Of a stretch of 64,000 nucleotides of DNA, positions 22,555 to 33,635 are shown piece by piece. Under the pieces are notes generated by a model, which was given only the letters and a program-made list of their open reading frames with translations, was not told the origin of the DNA and made no database searches. Numbering within the stretch: position 1 is the stretch's first letter; each line of letters begins with the position of its first letter. The DNA comes from Prostheceraeus crozeri (taxonomy: Eukaryota > Platyhelminthes > Polycladida > Euryleptidae): assembly GCA_907163375.1 (NCBI GenBank), contig CAJQUW010003454.1:173448-237447 (forward strand). The letters are read 5' to 3'. Made by a program: the position numbers and the translations under genes.

Positions 22555-23571
22555 AACAGAATTACACAGATTGTCTCTTCTTCTGTTTGACTCACAGAGT
22601 TAGATTGTTTAAGTGCATCACTTTGCTAGAAGTGCAAACTGATTCAAACAGATGGCACATGCAGGAACTTAATAAGTGGGCAAAAGAAATTTTTAATACC
22701 TTACAGAGATAGGAAAAATAGTCGTGCGTCGCTTGTGGATTGCTGTGAATTCCTTCAAAATGCTCCGATCGCCACGATTCCTTCAGATTCGAAGAATTCA
22801 GATCATTGCGCGAAAGTTTTCTCGATCATGTTGGGCCCTCCGATCATTTTAAATAAAGTTAGCAGGCGCATGGAAAAACGTTTACAAACTTCTCTGTAGA
22901 ACTTGACATCGACTGTGTCTCTGCTGTGTGATCCGGTTGATAGCAGTTACTGAAACTTTGCACAATTTGGTGTGTTTAATGTTGAACTGGCTGCTCATTG
23001 TTCGATTGCTATGGTATTTAGTCAGGAGATTGTGCCATTTCATTTACGTTACATGTTCCAATGCTTCCTTTCTAGTCAACCGGAAGAAGAGACGACCTGT
23101 CTAATTCTGTGGTTTGACTAGAAAAGAAGCACTGGAACATGTAACGTAAATGAAATGGTACAATCTCCTGACTAACTATCATAGCAATCGAACAATGAGC
23201 AGCCAGTTCAACATTAAACACGCCAACTTGTGCGAAGGTTCAGTAACTGTTATCAACCGGATCACACAGCAAAGAGACACAAACAGACGATGTCGAGTTC
23301 TACAGAGAAGTTTCATCGGAGGGCCCAACATTGCAGAGAAACATTTTTCGCAATGATCTGAATTCTTTGAATCTGAAAGAATCGTGGCGATCGGAGTATT
23401 TTGAAGGAATTCACAGCAATACGCAAGCGACGCACGACTATTTTTCCTATCTCTGTAGGGCATTGAAAATTTATTTTTGCCCATTTAGTAAGTTCCTCCA
23501 TGTGTTATCGTTTTGAATCAGTTTGCACTTCTGGCAAAGTGATACGGTTAAAGTAACAATCTAATTCTGTG
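22555..23571 (-). mobile_element. Family A MITE, copy 6, split by copy 5
   Basis: A reverse-oriented copy. Its tail end is at 22555-22592 and its body resumes at 23120 and runs to CTAATTCTGTG at 23571. The break is flanked by the perfect 8-bp repeat GTTTGACT (22585-22592 and 23112-23119). The body lacks a short internal stretch relative to copy 4, near 23305. Confidence 0.85.
22593..23111 (+). mobile_element. Family A MITE, copy 5, full length, nested in copy 6
   Basis: A 519-bp copy from CACAGAGTTAGATTG to CTAATTCTGTG, inserted in the tail of copy 6 with an 8-bp GTTTGACT duplication. Guest and host are in opposite orientation, tail to tail, again producing a palindrome of about 1 kb. In element coordinates the target is AGTCAAAC, directly next to the GGAAGAAG target used at 816-823. 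Confidence 0.88.
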
Positions 23572-24299
23572 GTTATGCTTAGTAGAATAGACACTGCAAT
23601 ACCTTTCAACATGCCGTTGTATTATACAGTATATCCGGCACCCCTAGCATAAACTTTCATCTTCGTTGAGGATGTACCGATGACGACATAGTGCTTTAAT
23701 TGCTATCATAAAGTACATGCGTATAATTGACAATTAATCACGAAGTACTATAAGTTATTGTTACTCTACAAGTTTGTACCGGATTGGAAGATGAGTAGAG
23801 TGCGCACCGAAATTATTTCATGATTTTATCCAACTAGAAGCATTACTTGAATTTCACCTTTGCCGGAATTCTGATGATGTACCGGGTTAAATGTTCTTGA
23901 AATCATAATTATTCAGAGAATTTTCTTTGTAGATAAGCACACCGAAAGATGCATGCGTGCTGTAACTCTTAATTGTTGCACAGTAGCGTGCACTTGTCGC
24001 TCAGTAGCGGTGTAAGAAGTCACAGCCCAACAGCACCCATCAGTTGTGAGACTAACAAGTATGGCCAGTGCGACTAATTAAAAATGAATGAGAGGTCTTT
24101 TAACTTTGGTCCCTGATGCTTAACAGTAAGATGAACATTTCAAAGATTAGAAGATCCGCCTGAACGGCTGATATCCAAGCAGAAAAACTCTTGGATTGCG
24201 CTGTCTAAGACATAGAAATTAACAATATCATAGAAAGTCCTAGAATGGAAATTGCATGAAAATTATGGCACACGCCGGGGGAACTTAGTTGCGGCAAAA
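23572..24299. other. Non-coding, no feature recognised
   Basis: No supported gene or repeat. Confidence 0.45.
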
Positions 24300-24455
24300 T
24301 GAAAATTGTACGAGTTGGTTGACTGTGATACAATGTACTAGATCGAAGCTGATCTACGAGTACAAACCATAGATTTTTCCATGTGCCATCATTGTACATA
24401 GGCAAGATATAAAACTGCCATTCTAGTGAACTATTATCTACTTCTATGGTCTGAG
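24300..24455 (-). repeat. Short dispersed repeat, inverted partner of 17787-17930
   Basis: Reverse complement matches 17787-17930 with few differences and a 6-bp insertion. No family recognised. Confidence 0.7.
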
Positions 24456-25046
24456 GGAAAGCATTTAAGGGCGTGCTCTAGTTGATCATTTTGTGTCATA
24501 GAGGTTCATTCCCTACATCATAGCAATCAATAGCAACTGAAAGTTAATCATGAAGTTAGCTACAAAAACAATAGAAACATAAAAGAATTATGGAGAACAT
24601 TCGAGTAAGTTGACAAAGAAGGTTTCCTACCCAAGTCATGGATTTCTTTTTAAATGCAGCAATCTTAAGTAGAAATTTGATCTATGACAAACCGACAAAG
24701 CAATTAGACAATGAAGTTCTGCCTGTCGACAGTTTAGAAACTGTTTCAGAAATCATTGGTTACGCAGTCCGATATCTATGACTCATACAGCTCATACATC
24801 GAGGAAATTATGTCAGTTTGGCAGAAAACTGTAGTGAAATTTCAGACGCAGCACTGTTGATTAAACTCGCGTTTCGCACTCGTGTAATCGCTTGTATTAA
24901 TTCCTGATGATTGTAGCCATTGAAATAAATCTATTTGTTTGCTTTTTTTAATGTTAAGAATAGAACGTGAATAGTATAGCTGCCTATTGATGGACAATGC
25001 GTTTACACTCTTTGCAATTATCTAAGTCAACGTTGCTAGATCTTGA
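24456..25046. other. Non-coding, no feature recognised
   Basis: No supported gene or repeat. Confidence 0.45.
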
Positions 25047-25567
25047 TCTCATTTTTACTGAAAACTGCAATCTGCTTCCCGTTGGATATACATGTGTCTT
25101 CCTTTCATCATGTCTGACAAAACTGGCTGCCGGACTATGAGGTGTACATCATTCTGTGAAAGTCTCATTCTCGGCCTCGTTCCCTGCAGAAACTTGTGCT
25201 GGCTGCCGGACTATGAGGTGTACATCATTCTGTGAAAGTCTCATTGTCGGCCTCGTTCCCTGCAGAAACTCGTGCTGGCTGCCGGACTATGAGGTGTACA
25301 TCATTCTGTGAAAGTCTCATTGTCGGCCTCGTTCCATGCACAAACTCGTGCTGGCTGCCGGACTATGAGGTGTACATCATTCTGTGAAAGTCTCATTTTC
25401 GGCCTCGTTCCCTGCACAAACTCGTGCTGGCTGCCGGACTATGAGGTTCACATCATTCTGTGAAAGTCTCATTGTCGGCCTCGTTCCATGCACAAACTCG
25501 TGCTGGCTGCCGGACTATGAGGTGTACATCATTCTGTGAAAGTCTCATTTTCGGCCTCGTTCCCTAC
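25047..25567. mobile_element. Foldback element F3, single right arm with a 76-bp array
   Basis: 25047-25121 matches the right inner arm of F1 and F2 (aaaactgcaatctgc block, then tgtctgaca). Six tandem monomers beginning GGCTGCCGGACTATGAGG follow at 25125, 25201, 25277, 25353, 25429 and 25505, all exactly 76 bp apart. The opposite arm is absent. Unlike F1 there is no 73/76 alternation, so this array expanded from the 76-bp form alone. The array breaks off at 25567. Confidence 0.82.
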
Positions 25568-27027
25568 ACATTTAGACATGCAGTTCAGATTAAGTTTGGG
25601 ATGGCCTTCAACGACTCACAATGCAGTCACATCGCCTTATTCTAGTTATAAAAAAAACATTCGATAGGAGCACCTTGTCATTTTACTCGGCAAATTCTCG
25701 AGATTATTGTAACTTCTCACAAAAATTGCAATCATATTGATTGAATTATTTGCAACATGTTCATCCTAAAACCTATCAGATCAACTGAAATTGCCATCAG
25801 TGGCGGTACATAAAGCAGATGAATCAAAAAGCAAGCACGCAGTTGAATGCATTTGAAAACGCAATTAGTTGTAACTTCACCTAGATGTAACATGAATCAT
25901 GTAGACTAAAAACAAAGAAAACGAATTTTTCTTCTCTAATCTTGTGGTATAATTACATTGCTCTTTGTGATATACAGACACCTTATGCCTGTGTTATGAT
26001 TTACTGCACCAATCTGTAAGACAGAAGTGAAAGAAGCTATGAGTAGCTTGCTCACTGGGACATATCAAACGCTTACGAAATGCCGACAGCGCCGTTCTTC
26101 CAAGACCACATAAAAATGTACATCTTAAAAGTAACAAATCAGACATCAGACGTGAAAAACAAGCATGAAGACCATCATGATTTGAAGCAAGTAGTCACCA
26201 AATCGAAACCTGAAAACTGCCGGAACATTAAAGATATCGCACGCAGGTGAAGAAGAATCTTTTGTGTAATTTAGTGAATCATCAGCTCAAACAACACCCT
26301 TTGCACCACTAGATTATTTCATGCAATTAGAGCAGCAGACACTGATTACTCAACTATAGTTCTTTTATATGCAGATACGTTTTATTTATTTAATGCGTCT
26401 GTGGGGATTGTGAGTCAACGAAATATGTGAGAAGTACATTATTTGAGACAGACAAAGTGATTAACGCATGTCTGGATTTAATATGTAACCTTAGAATACT
26501 TATAATATTCTTTTGCTAACTGCCATATTCATCATCAACATAGTCGGGATTCAATTTACTGCATTACATTTATTTCGCTTAGCTTATTGCATATTTGAAT
26601 AATACATTTTTCTTCACTACGATGTGTGTGGCAAATTTATTCTTTTTTCTGCTTTTGCTGATGTAAATGTAACAGTGGAAATCAGAAAAGAAAGTGACTT
26701 GCTCTTGTTTTGTTAAATAATGGGAATACTATATTAAATTGCAAATTCAACGGACAGCAAATCGATGCGAGTTGACGACTTGCCACGAAGTGGTAAGATC
26801 AACCATGCCCATCCAAGACTTTAATTCACAATTACTGCGCATTCAATACTGAACCTAGAGAAATTTCCTCCGTTCCTTGTTTTGAAATGCCAGCACATGT
26901 CTGATAATTGCTTGTCTAAAGAATCGAGTCAAAGTCCTCAGTGGAGACAAACTCGTATCCTCTTGACTTAGAAGCAGACTGTAAATAAACAATTGCTCAC
27001 CCAAGCAAAATAAGGCAATAAGTTGAC
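25568..27027. other. Non-coding, no feature recognised
   Basis: No supported gene or repeat in about 1.4 kb. Confidence 0.45.
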
Positions 27028-27039
27028 AATATTCTTTAG

Positions 27040-27277
27040 TCAATTTTCCACGATGTAAACAAAAATATAGCTCTCCCTCAATTTAGCCGATTTTTTTATT
27101 TTTAAAAAAATAAATAAAGTTCCCCGACGCGTTTCGTCACGGTGGACAGTATCAAGGGGGTAAGTAAATGAACAGGCAGTAAATAAAAAAATCGTCTAAA
27201 TTTAGGGAGAGCTATATTTTTGTTTACATCGTAGAAAATTGAATAATGAACCTCCCGTATAAGACAACAAAAGATCT
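27040..27277. mobile_element. Minimal palindromic Penelope-like insertion
   Basis: The left part is the minus-strand 3' region of the Penelope-like element also seen at 33086, ending tcaattttcc at 27040. The right part is the plus-strand 3' end (gggagagctat...cctcccgtat). The unit is flanked by the perfect 12-bp direct repeat AATATTCTTTAG (27028-27039, 27278-27289). No coding part remains. A conserved hairpin motif lies at 27123-27161 on the minus strand. The arms (27041-27105 and 27187-27243) pair almost fully. Confidence 0.8.
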
Positions 27278-27462
27278 AATATTCTTTAGCAATGACATTT
27301 GTCTTCACATACATTTATTTTGTACTGCGTAGTGAAAAAGGCAAGAGCTCGTCTCCACCGTGAATTCGATTTCTCAATCACATGAGAGCAAATTCATGCT
27401 GAGTCTCCATATTATTCCCCTACATATAACTGTGTCATTCAGATCATGATAGTTCCGCTAAT

Positions 27463-27535
27463 GACTCTGTGGCACAGTTGATAACGGCGAGAACTAGCGG
27501 TTATGAGGTGCGGTGTTCTAATCTATCAACGGACA
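27463..27535 (+). ncRNA. tRNA-like remnant, possible SINE head
   Basis: TGGCACAGTTG at 27470-27480 fits the polymerase III A box exactly. TGTTCTAATCT at 27514-27524 fits 8 of 11 B-box positions, 44 bp downstream, the spacing found in tRNA genes. The acceptor and T stems do not pair well, so a working tRNA is unlikely. A decayed tRNA pseudogene or the head of a tRNA-derived SINE is the best reading. Confidence 0.35.
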
Positions 27536-30428
27536 AAATGCTCATCGCACAGAGGACAAGGGGGTTTACTTGGATGGAAAGACTAGCCACTGCAGCACAT
27601 ATTGCTGGGTAGAGCATAGTAAGTGTGTGAGAAAATAACTGGATTAGTCCAACCAGGTAACTTAGAGAATCCGCTTATCATTTTAGACCGCAAATGCGTC
27701 TCCAAGAAGCTAGACATTTTCTTGCTATGTTACATGACGCACGAAGTTGATTAAGAGATGGATAAAGAAAACAACTTCTGCAGTACATTTGAAGGTGCCT
27801 GTGTTCAGACTGTTCGCTATCGTATTCATGTTTTCTTTGTATAAAATCGGATAATGCTTTGTTGCCCTAAAATTTCTATTTTCAAGACTGTTATTTGTCA
27901 TTTAAAGCGACTTTTTGTGCTAAGTGTCTCTCACGATTTTGACCTTCAAATGTCTACAATTTGGTCTTCTTTTCAGTTTTCTGTTGATTGGAATAACACT
28001 TATCCTAAAGCATTCCATGCATACAACGTCAGACAACATCGTGAGTAATTGATGTTCGGATACATAGGACATCAGGTAAGCGCTTAAGTCTTATAAATTG
28101 TCTTGAGTGAATGAGTGGAGTTACTCAATGACTACATAAAATCACGCTTCGTTTATTGTAACTCTATTTCGCCGAACCGACTGCTTTATACTGTCTGACA
28201 ATTGTGGCAACCCATTTACGGGATACGACCTGGCAATCTACTTAGCGGAATCCCACAGTATGGAAACCCATTAACCGAAATGTCTGCAAAATGTCTATCG
28301 AAATGGAAGTTAGAGAGAGAAGCATCAGAGATCAGTTTAAAGATATGAATCATTTATCGAACGCTTTTGTTCTGACGTTAGGTGGAGAATTCGTATTTTT
28401 GTGCTCATCGTTGTTGCATTGGTTATTGTTGAATATATCTATATCTAGTCAATGTAATTGAAAATTAAACATTTTCTTTGTTAATTTGTTGACATAGATT
28501 TTAGCATGGAATGAATTGAAATCGTTCAACATTAGATATTTGACATTACCTTTTTGACATCACCTTCAACTAAATATCGCCGATAAGCAATACTTCTATG
28601 CCAAAGATATTAATTTCATGGATATCTTGACTACATATCTGTATACATCTATGGCCTGATTCATTGACGTGATCTGCTTTGAATGAAGATATATTACCTT
28701 TCAAATGACAGCCTGAATCGTCGGCGCGTAGTACCAGACTATTAAGGCTTTTCATTTGAAAGATATTATATGCATTGTGACTGAACCTAAAATCTTTGAC
28801 ATAAAAATTCCAAGATTTTCATCTGTAAATGACTGAAATCTATGATAATTTTCCTCATAGCCCATGCAGCTCAAATCATTAAAGTATGTCAAGCTTGAGA
28901 TATCTACGAATCCAAATTGTGAGCCATAGGAATCTCCTCAATGTCATTTTCACTGGGAATGCGAAGATGGACGGTGAAATGCTCCTACCTCAATGGTATT
29001 ACATAGCAAATTAGACGGCCTTAATCATGCAATTAAGGCCGTCAAATTTGGAATTGGAGCTATATAAACGACTTTCATAGAAAATTGAAAAGTGAAATAT
29101 CGACTGACAGACCTACTTACTCAGTAACAATGTTAATACTTGTCTATACTCAGTGAAAATGTAGACATCGTTTTAACATTGCTGTATTGCCTATCGGACA
29201 GTCTCATACACATGGGTAGGTACCTGGACCGCTCTTTTAGGTGCGCATTAGGATGGTGCCGTTTGTACTTGTCAACAGCTTGTTGGCTGACTGACAAGTG
29301 AAATATTTTTCTAACATATTTATTTCAATGCATGGTTCTAAAGCCTAATCCAGAAAACTTGTCGCAGTAGAGATGTCTTCATCTCCCACGAAATTTGTTG
29401 CGCAGTTTGACAGATAGTCTCTTCAAAGTTGAATCAGCATTTACAAGAATCAAATCTGTTCCGGTCTTTGACAAATCATTAAATTACAATGTATAACTAT
29501 GCAATTTTACACATGATTGAACGCTATTACATAGGATAAATCATTTTTATTTTGATCGGTTTTTATTGTATTCATTCACTTTACTTTTATGTTTTCTCTG
29601 CATGATGGACGATTCAGAATGGCGACAACAAAAATAGGGAATTCCCCGCACATCCAATTCCAGAGAGAATGAAAGACAAATAGCACAAGAAAACATAGAA
29701 TAGATATCAATCGTCTAAATAGCATGTGAAATTATGACATCATAATAAACCGATAACAGTGCTAGAGCCTCAAAAGCGACATAAAATTAAACAATTTTGA
29801 AAGGTTATTCGCGTTTATTGCACGAAATTTTGGAAGAGATTGTTCCTTCATTCAGCATTTATCACGTATAAATCGATTTTCTGTAACGGCCCGCATCAGA
29901 AAACAGCAAAAATTGATTATAATTCAATTGTACTAATTAGTTAGAAATTGTACAAAAATTGTACAAAAATCAAATAGATTTTGAATGAAAATCCATTGCA
30001 ACTTACAGAGGACTGTTCAATTTTAGTATACTTTTCTCTTTCAACGTCCGATTTCCGTAAAAAGCAGTGGTTGTCGAGCTACTGCTGTTGCAGGCTAAAT
30101 TTCTAAAAAAAAACTATTTTAAAGGCAAGGAACCAAGAAGTTGTACATCCTATTCGCTTAGTTGATACCATGATAACGCCATTAATCAGTATTGAATAGA
30201 CTCTTAAACTTCATAAAAGTCAATCATACGGGTTGTCTTCACTTACGGCCTCAGTATTTGCGCAACATGGAGTAGTATGCAGAATTTTAAGGAAAAGGTG
30301 ACGTTACCATGAATAAGCTGTTCCGATTTTACACTCAAAGTTTTTTCATGAAATTTTTTAAGTTTAATTTTATTGTCAAGGTCACAGTTCGAATTCTACT
30401 TCAGTGGAGTAACTTCAATGCTTGCAAC
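27536..30428. other. Non-coding, probably intron or flank of the receptor gene
   Basis: No further receptor exon recognised on the minus strand. A perfect hairpin with 12-bp arms (gacggccttaat, loop catgca) lies at 29014-29043. Otherwise plain AT-rich sequence. Confidence 0.4.
29014..29043. repeat. Perfect 12-bp hairpin
   Basis: GACGGCCTTAAT and its exact reverse complement are separated by six bases. It stands alone, with no longer inverted repeat around it. Function unknown. Confidence 0.6.
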
Positions 30429-31050
30429 CAGGGATGCGGAGTCGGAGTCCCGGAGTCCTATCATTTTTGCTGTAGTCGGAGTCGACTCCGGGCTATAACT
30501 AGACCCGAATATAATGCAAACAAATAATTTATCCTCGTGCATGGCTGTCACTGTTTTGATGTAAACTTTCTCCGTCAAGCAAAAGTACAGAGACTCTGCT
30601 GCATGCAAAGCTTGAAATAGTTGAGGGAATAAACCGTGATAGTGAAAAAAGGATTGTCTTTTCACTCGACGATTAAGTAGAGAAGACAAGTCTTCCTAGC
30701 TTCGATCACACCTATACGCACCAAAGGTCACATCAGAAACTAAAATGAAATACTAGTTTGTCTGGAGAACATTACCTCGTACCCTCACGTTAATCGTATG
30801 TGATGGCTCCTCCAAAGTGCATATTAAAATCGAAAGTATATTCATATTTTTTGGAGAAAGATGGGGGATTTTCCTGCCTGGTGGAGACTGAAGAAAAACC
30901 GTGTGAAGCACATATCAACAAGATGGGAGGAACCGAGTCGTATGCATCCAACTTAAAGCAACATTTGATAAACTTTCATCGAAAATGATTGATAATTGAC
31001 GCAGCAATGATCACTAAAGATATGTTCAGGTAAGCCTATCATTATCCCCG
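30429..31050 (+). mobile_element. hAT derivative with BED-finger frame, right end lost
   Basis: The left end CAGGGATGCGGAGTCGGAGT is a typical hAT terminal repeat. The insertion is flanked by the perfect 8-bp repeat CTTGCAAC (30421-30428 and 31051-31058). The full copy of the family at 57703-58580 ends ggactccgcatccctg. Here the right end is only ...atccccg, so an internal deletion removed most of the right terminus after insertion. It lies 71 bp or more past the splice donor of the receptor gene, in opposite orientation to it. Confidence 0.85.
30803..30988 (+). CDS. Short hAT-type BED zinc-finger frame, 61 aa
   Basis: ATG-initiated and uninterrupted. It reads SKVYSYFLEKDGGFSC, then a second Cys eight residues on (EKPCEAH), then SNLKQHLINFHRK and stop. 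The Phe/Leu-rich start, Cys pair and L-x2-HL-x3-H end follow the BED-finger plan that hAT transposases use to bind their own ends. The Cys spacing (C-x8-C) is wider than usual. No catalytic domain follows. It might be a DNA-binding fragment able to interfere with transposition, but expression is unproven and the frame may be open by chance. Confidence 0.45.
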   Translation: MAPPKCILKSKVYSYFLEKDGGFSCLVETEEKPCEAHINKMGGTESYASNLKQHLINFHRK

Positions 31051-31121
31051 CTTGCAACGACAGGAACTGTTTGCACCTATTTCGACCCATCTACGACAGT
31101 AACTCAATTACAAAATTCTCA

Positions 31122-31127
31122 ACTTAC
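31122..31127 (-). promoter_or_regulatory. Splice donor GTAAGT of the receptor exon
   Basis: On the minus strand ...CCC TAC is followed directly by GTAAGT and then an in-frame TGA three bases later. The exon therefore ends at 31128 in phase 0, right after TM4, where peptide-receptor genes of this class often carry an intron. Confidence 0.8.
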
Positions 31128-31637
31128 GTAGGGGAGTGAGAAGAGGGCAGCAGAGATCCAGGAGCCGTAGATCCATGCATTTGTGAACCTCGAGTTGCGT
31201 GAGACCGCACACAAGTGACAAACACTATGAGCTCGATCAACGCTCATGGCTCCAATCAGGAGGACCATAGAAAGCGTTGCAAAGCTTCTAAACGCATTGT
31301 AGAGTTTGCAAAGAACATTGCCTCCATACCACTCCAGCGTTAATTGCCAGAGGGAAACCCCGAGAGGTCCGGCGCAAGCGAAGAGAATATCAGCCATGCC
31401 AAGGTGAAGCACAACTTTATGGATGACGAGATGGAACTTTCGTCGTGAAATGATGGAGGCCATCATTGCGCTGTTGGCAGTTAGGGTCACTATAAAAGTA
31501 AAAATTCCCAAACCAGCCTTAATCCAAACCATGGTGTCCGAATCAGATCGACCTCGACGAATTACGGAGACATTAGTCGAAATTTCCGATGCAATGGTAT
31601 GAGAAAGATTGGGGCTCGGAGTTGGAACCGGATGCAT
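31128..31637 (-). CDS. Class A GPCR, GnRH/corazonin-receptor-like, first coding exon
   Basis: 170 codons from ATG at 31637 to the splice donor. The extracellular N-terminus has two N-glycosylation sequons (N10-L-S, N22-V-S). TM1 spans about 39-63 with the conserved Asn (N55 in TAN). TM2 spans 74-97 with LGMAD (D83). EWYGG and LCK (W103, C110) match the WYxGxxLCK stretch at the TM2-TM3 turn of GnRH receptors. TM3 ends VDRAH (D134-R135-A136), so DRY is DRA, comparable to DRS in vertebrate GnRH receptors. TM4 carries W160 and ends FSLPY. TM5-TM7 must lie in later exons at lower coordinates and are not recognised here. Upstream codons stay open but only with a TTG start, so I chose the ATG. An oxytocin/vasopressin-like or orphan receptor remains possible. 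Confidence 0.82.
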
Positions 31638-32396
31638 GGAATAAGCCACATAGAGTAGGAGAGTGTTGGAGGATAAGATGAAAAATACGACGATCAAATG
31701 TTATTTCAGGTCATGAGATTATGGCTGAGAAACAACGACGAGATATGATTGGTTGACAGAGAACGCACAATCAGAGCCAGAGACAATCATTTTTCATGTG
31801 CGTTGTTGCCAGCAATAATATTGCTTCTGTGATTTCATGGCGAGAAATGTGAGGCAAGTACTTCTCTGCAACTTGTGTCACATGAAATGTATCAAATGTT
31901 TTGAAGACTTGCATCAATTCCTGTATGACAGAATTGGTTACAGTGGCCAATACCTGTCTGCTGATGGGGAGAAACTATCTGCTGTCAATCATACAGCTAT
32001 CGTCTCATTCATTTTCATTCTGATCGTGCTTCTGGGAGAATGAAATTGTCATTGCACGATGGAATTGTCATTGACTGGCAGGCAAATCATATGATAACTG
32101 CTTCTCTCGGTACTTCCATTCTTTCCCCGCACATTTCTGTTGTTGACACCCGGGAGTGTTGCATCGTTAACGATATTCTCTTGCTCCCAAGGGCAATCGA
32201 TGAGCCAAGCGAGCAAAGCGATTAGTGTGTAAAACTCCTCTTATCTGACTTGTAGACATTTGCAGTCTCCCAAACTCGACAACTGCTAGTCATTTGTCTG
32301 TAGACAGTAATCACATGAAGTTCATAATTACAGCTGTTGGCTTACCTTGTATTCTAACTGAATAAACGGTTTATTAATAAATGGAAAAAATAATAA
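31638..32396. other. 5' flank of the receptor exon
   Basis: Should contain the 5' UTR or promoter of the receptor gene on the minus strand. I cannot place a TATA box or an upstream exon with confidence. Frames at 31837-32225 on the other strand have no known motif. Confidence 0.35.
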
Positions 32397-32399
32397 TTT

Positions 32400-32434
<35 letters not shown>

Positions 32435-32436
32435 TT
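32397..32436. repeat. (TTTA)n microsatellite
   Basis: About ten uninterrupted TTTA units. Confidence 0.95.
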
Positions 32437-33075
32437 CATTCAATTTTTTCCTTATTAGTTTTTTCTTTTGTTATAATTTCAGTATTCCATTACAATTGCA
32501 TTTCACTATTCATTTTCGGCAGTTAATCTTTCAGAATTTATTACCCTTCTCCCTTCTTTTTTAAATTGTTAGTAAGATCTACACTTTGATTTTTATTTGG
32601 TTAGTTTATATTCTATATTAAGTTAGGTAACAACGTGTATGATTATCTCCTTTCCCATCTACAGTGTAATAGATGATTGATAGTATACAGATTGCGCTTG
32701 TCATAATTCATTGCGATTTAAGACTAGATAGGATGGTGGACAGACTGGTCCTCTTGAGAGGTAGATTAAATTTCATGAATAGTTAGTCACCAATTGGTCC
32801 ATTAATAGCAAGTCTAGTTCCCTATTTCATTTTCTTCAGGGAGTAGTTCCAGGTGAGACGTTGCAGGTCGATTCTAGCAAGTTCAGTACATGTATATATA
32901 TTGTAGTTTCGCATGTACATGTGCATGCACGTATTTTATTTTATTCTCTTCGAATTTCATTACAGATTTATTATTTTATGCAGTCAACTGAGATTCCTCG
33001 AGAATGATGATTTTCATTTAAAAATGAACCAACCCTTCATGCCAGGGTTCAAGACTTCTCAGTCGTGTGGTACTT
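32437..33075. other. Non-coding, no feature recognised
   Basis: T-rich tract followed by AT-rich sequence; no supported gene or repeat. Confidence 0.45.
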
Positions 33076-33256
33076 TCACTCAGTGTTCAATTTTCCGAGA
33101 TGGAAGCAAAAATAGCTCTCCTTCAATTTTGACGATTTTTTTATTTTACAAGATAAAGTTCCCCGACGCGTTTCGTCACGGTGGACAGTATCAAGGGGTA
33201 AGTAAATAAACAGGCAGTTGGATTAAATATAAAAATGATTGGGCAGTGACGACTCG

Positions 33257-33487
33257 TTAGATCAGTTCATGCTTGCGGTTGATTTGTGGCTTGTTCAACG
33301 CTATGAAGCGTGCTTCGGCCATTTTAGTTTGCATCGAATACTTTTCTTTATTTAGGACAGAAAGCTGGAAACGATCGATGTTCATCATTCTGTCAGCATG
33401 GTCAATCAGGTCATGTTCAGATAGTGCACTTTTACGATCTTGACAGTTCAAACTACGTCTGTGTTCATCTGCCGTAACTTTAAAGGT
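33257..33487 (-). pseudogene. Penelope-like GIY-YIG endonuclease, C-terminal fragment
   Basis: Encodes EHRRSLNCQDRKSALSEHDL, DHADRMMNIDRFQLSVLNKE and ARFIALNKPQINRKHELI, then stop. This is nearly the same as the C-terminal part of the plus-strand copy at 34684-34895, with a few residue differences. The GIY and YIG motifs lie upstream of this fragment and are absent. Confidence 0.8.
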
Positions 33488-33600
33488 CAATTAATATAAT
33501 TTAAGGTCAGTTGATATAATTAAAGATCAGTTGATGTAATTAATGATCAGTTAATGTAATTAAAGGTCAGTTGATGTAATTAATGATCATTTAATTTAAT
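33481..33600. repeat. Tandem repeat of about 22 bp at the inverted junction
   Basis: Five to six copies of aaaggtcagttgatgtaatt and close variants sit exactly between the two inverted Penelope-like fragments. The first unit overlaps the last bases of the minus-strand fragment, suggesting the array grew from the junction itself. Confidence 0.8.
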
Positions 33601-33635
33601 GGAAAACGTCTCTATGAAAATGGATTTAAACCTAA

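Noticed and set aside
27536-30428. Later exons (TM5-TM7) of the receptor gene
   Set aside because: No NPxxY-like or TM6 CWxP-like coding found on the minus strand below 31128; they probably lie outside the window.
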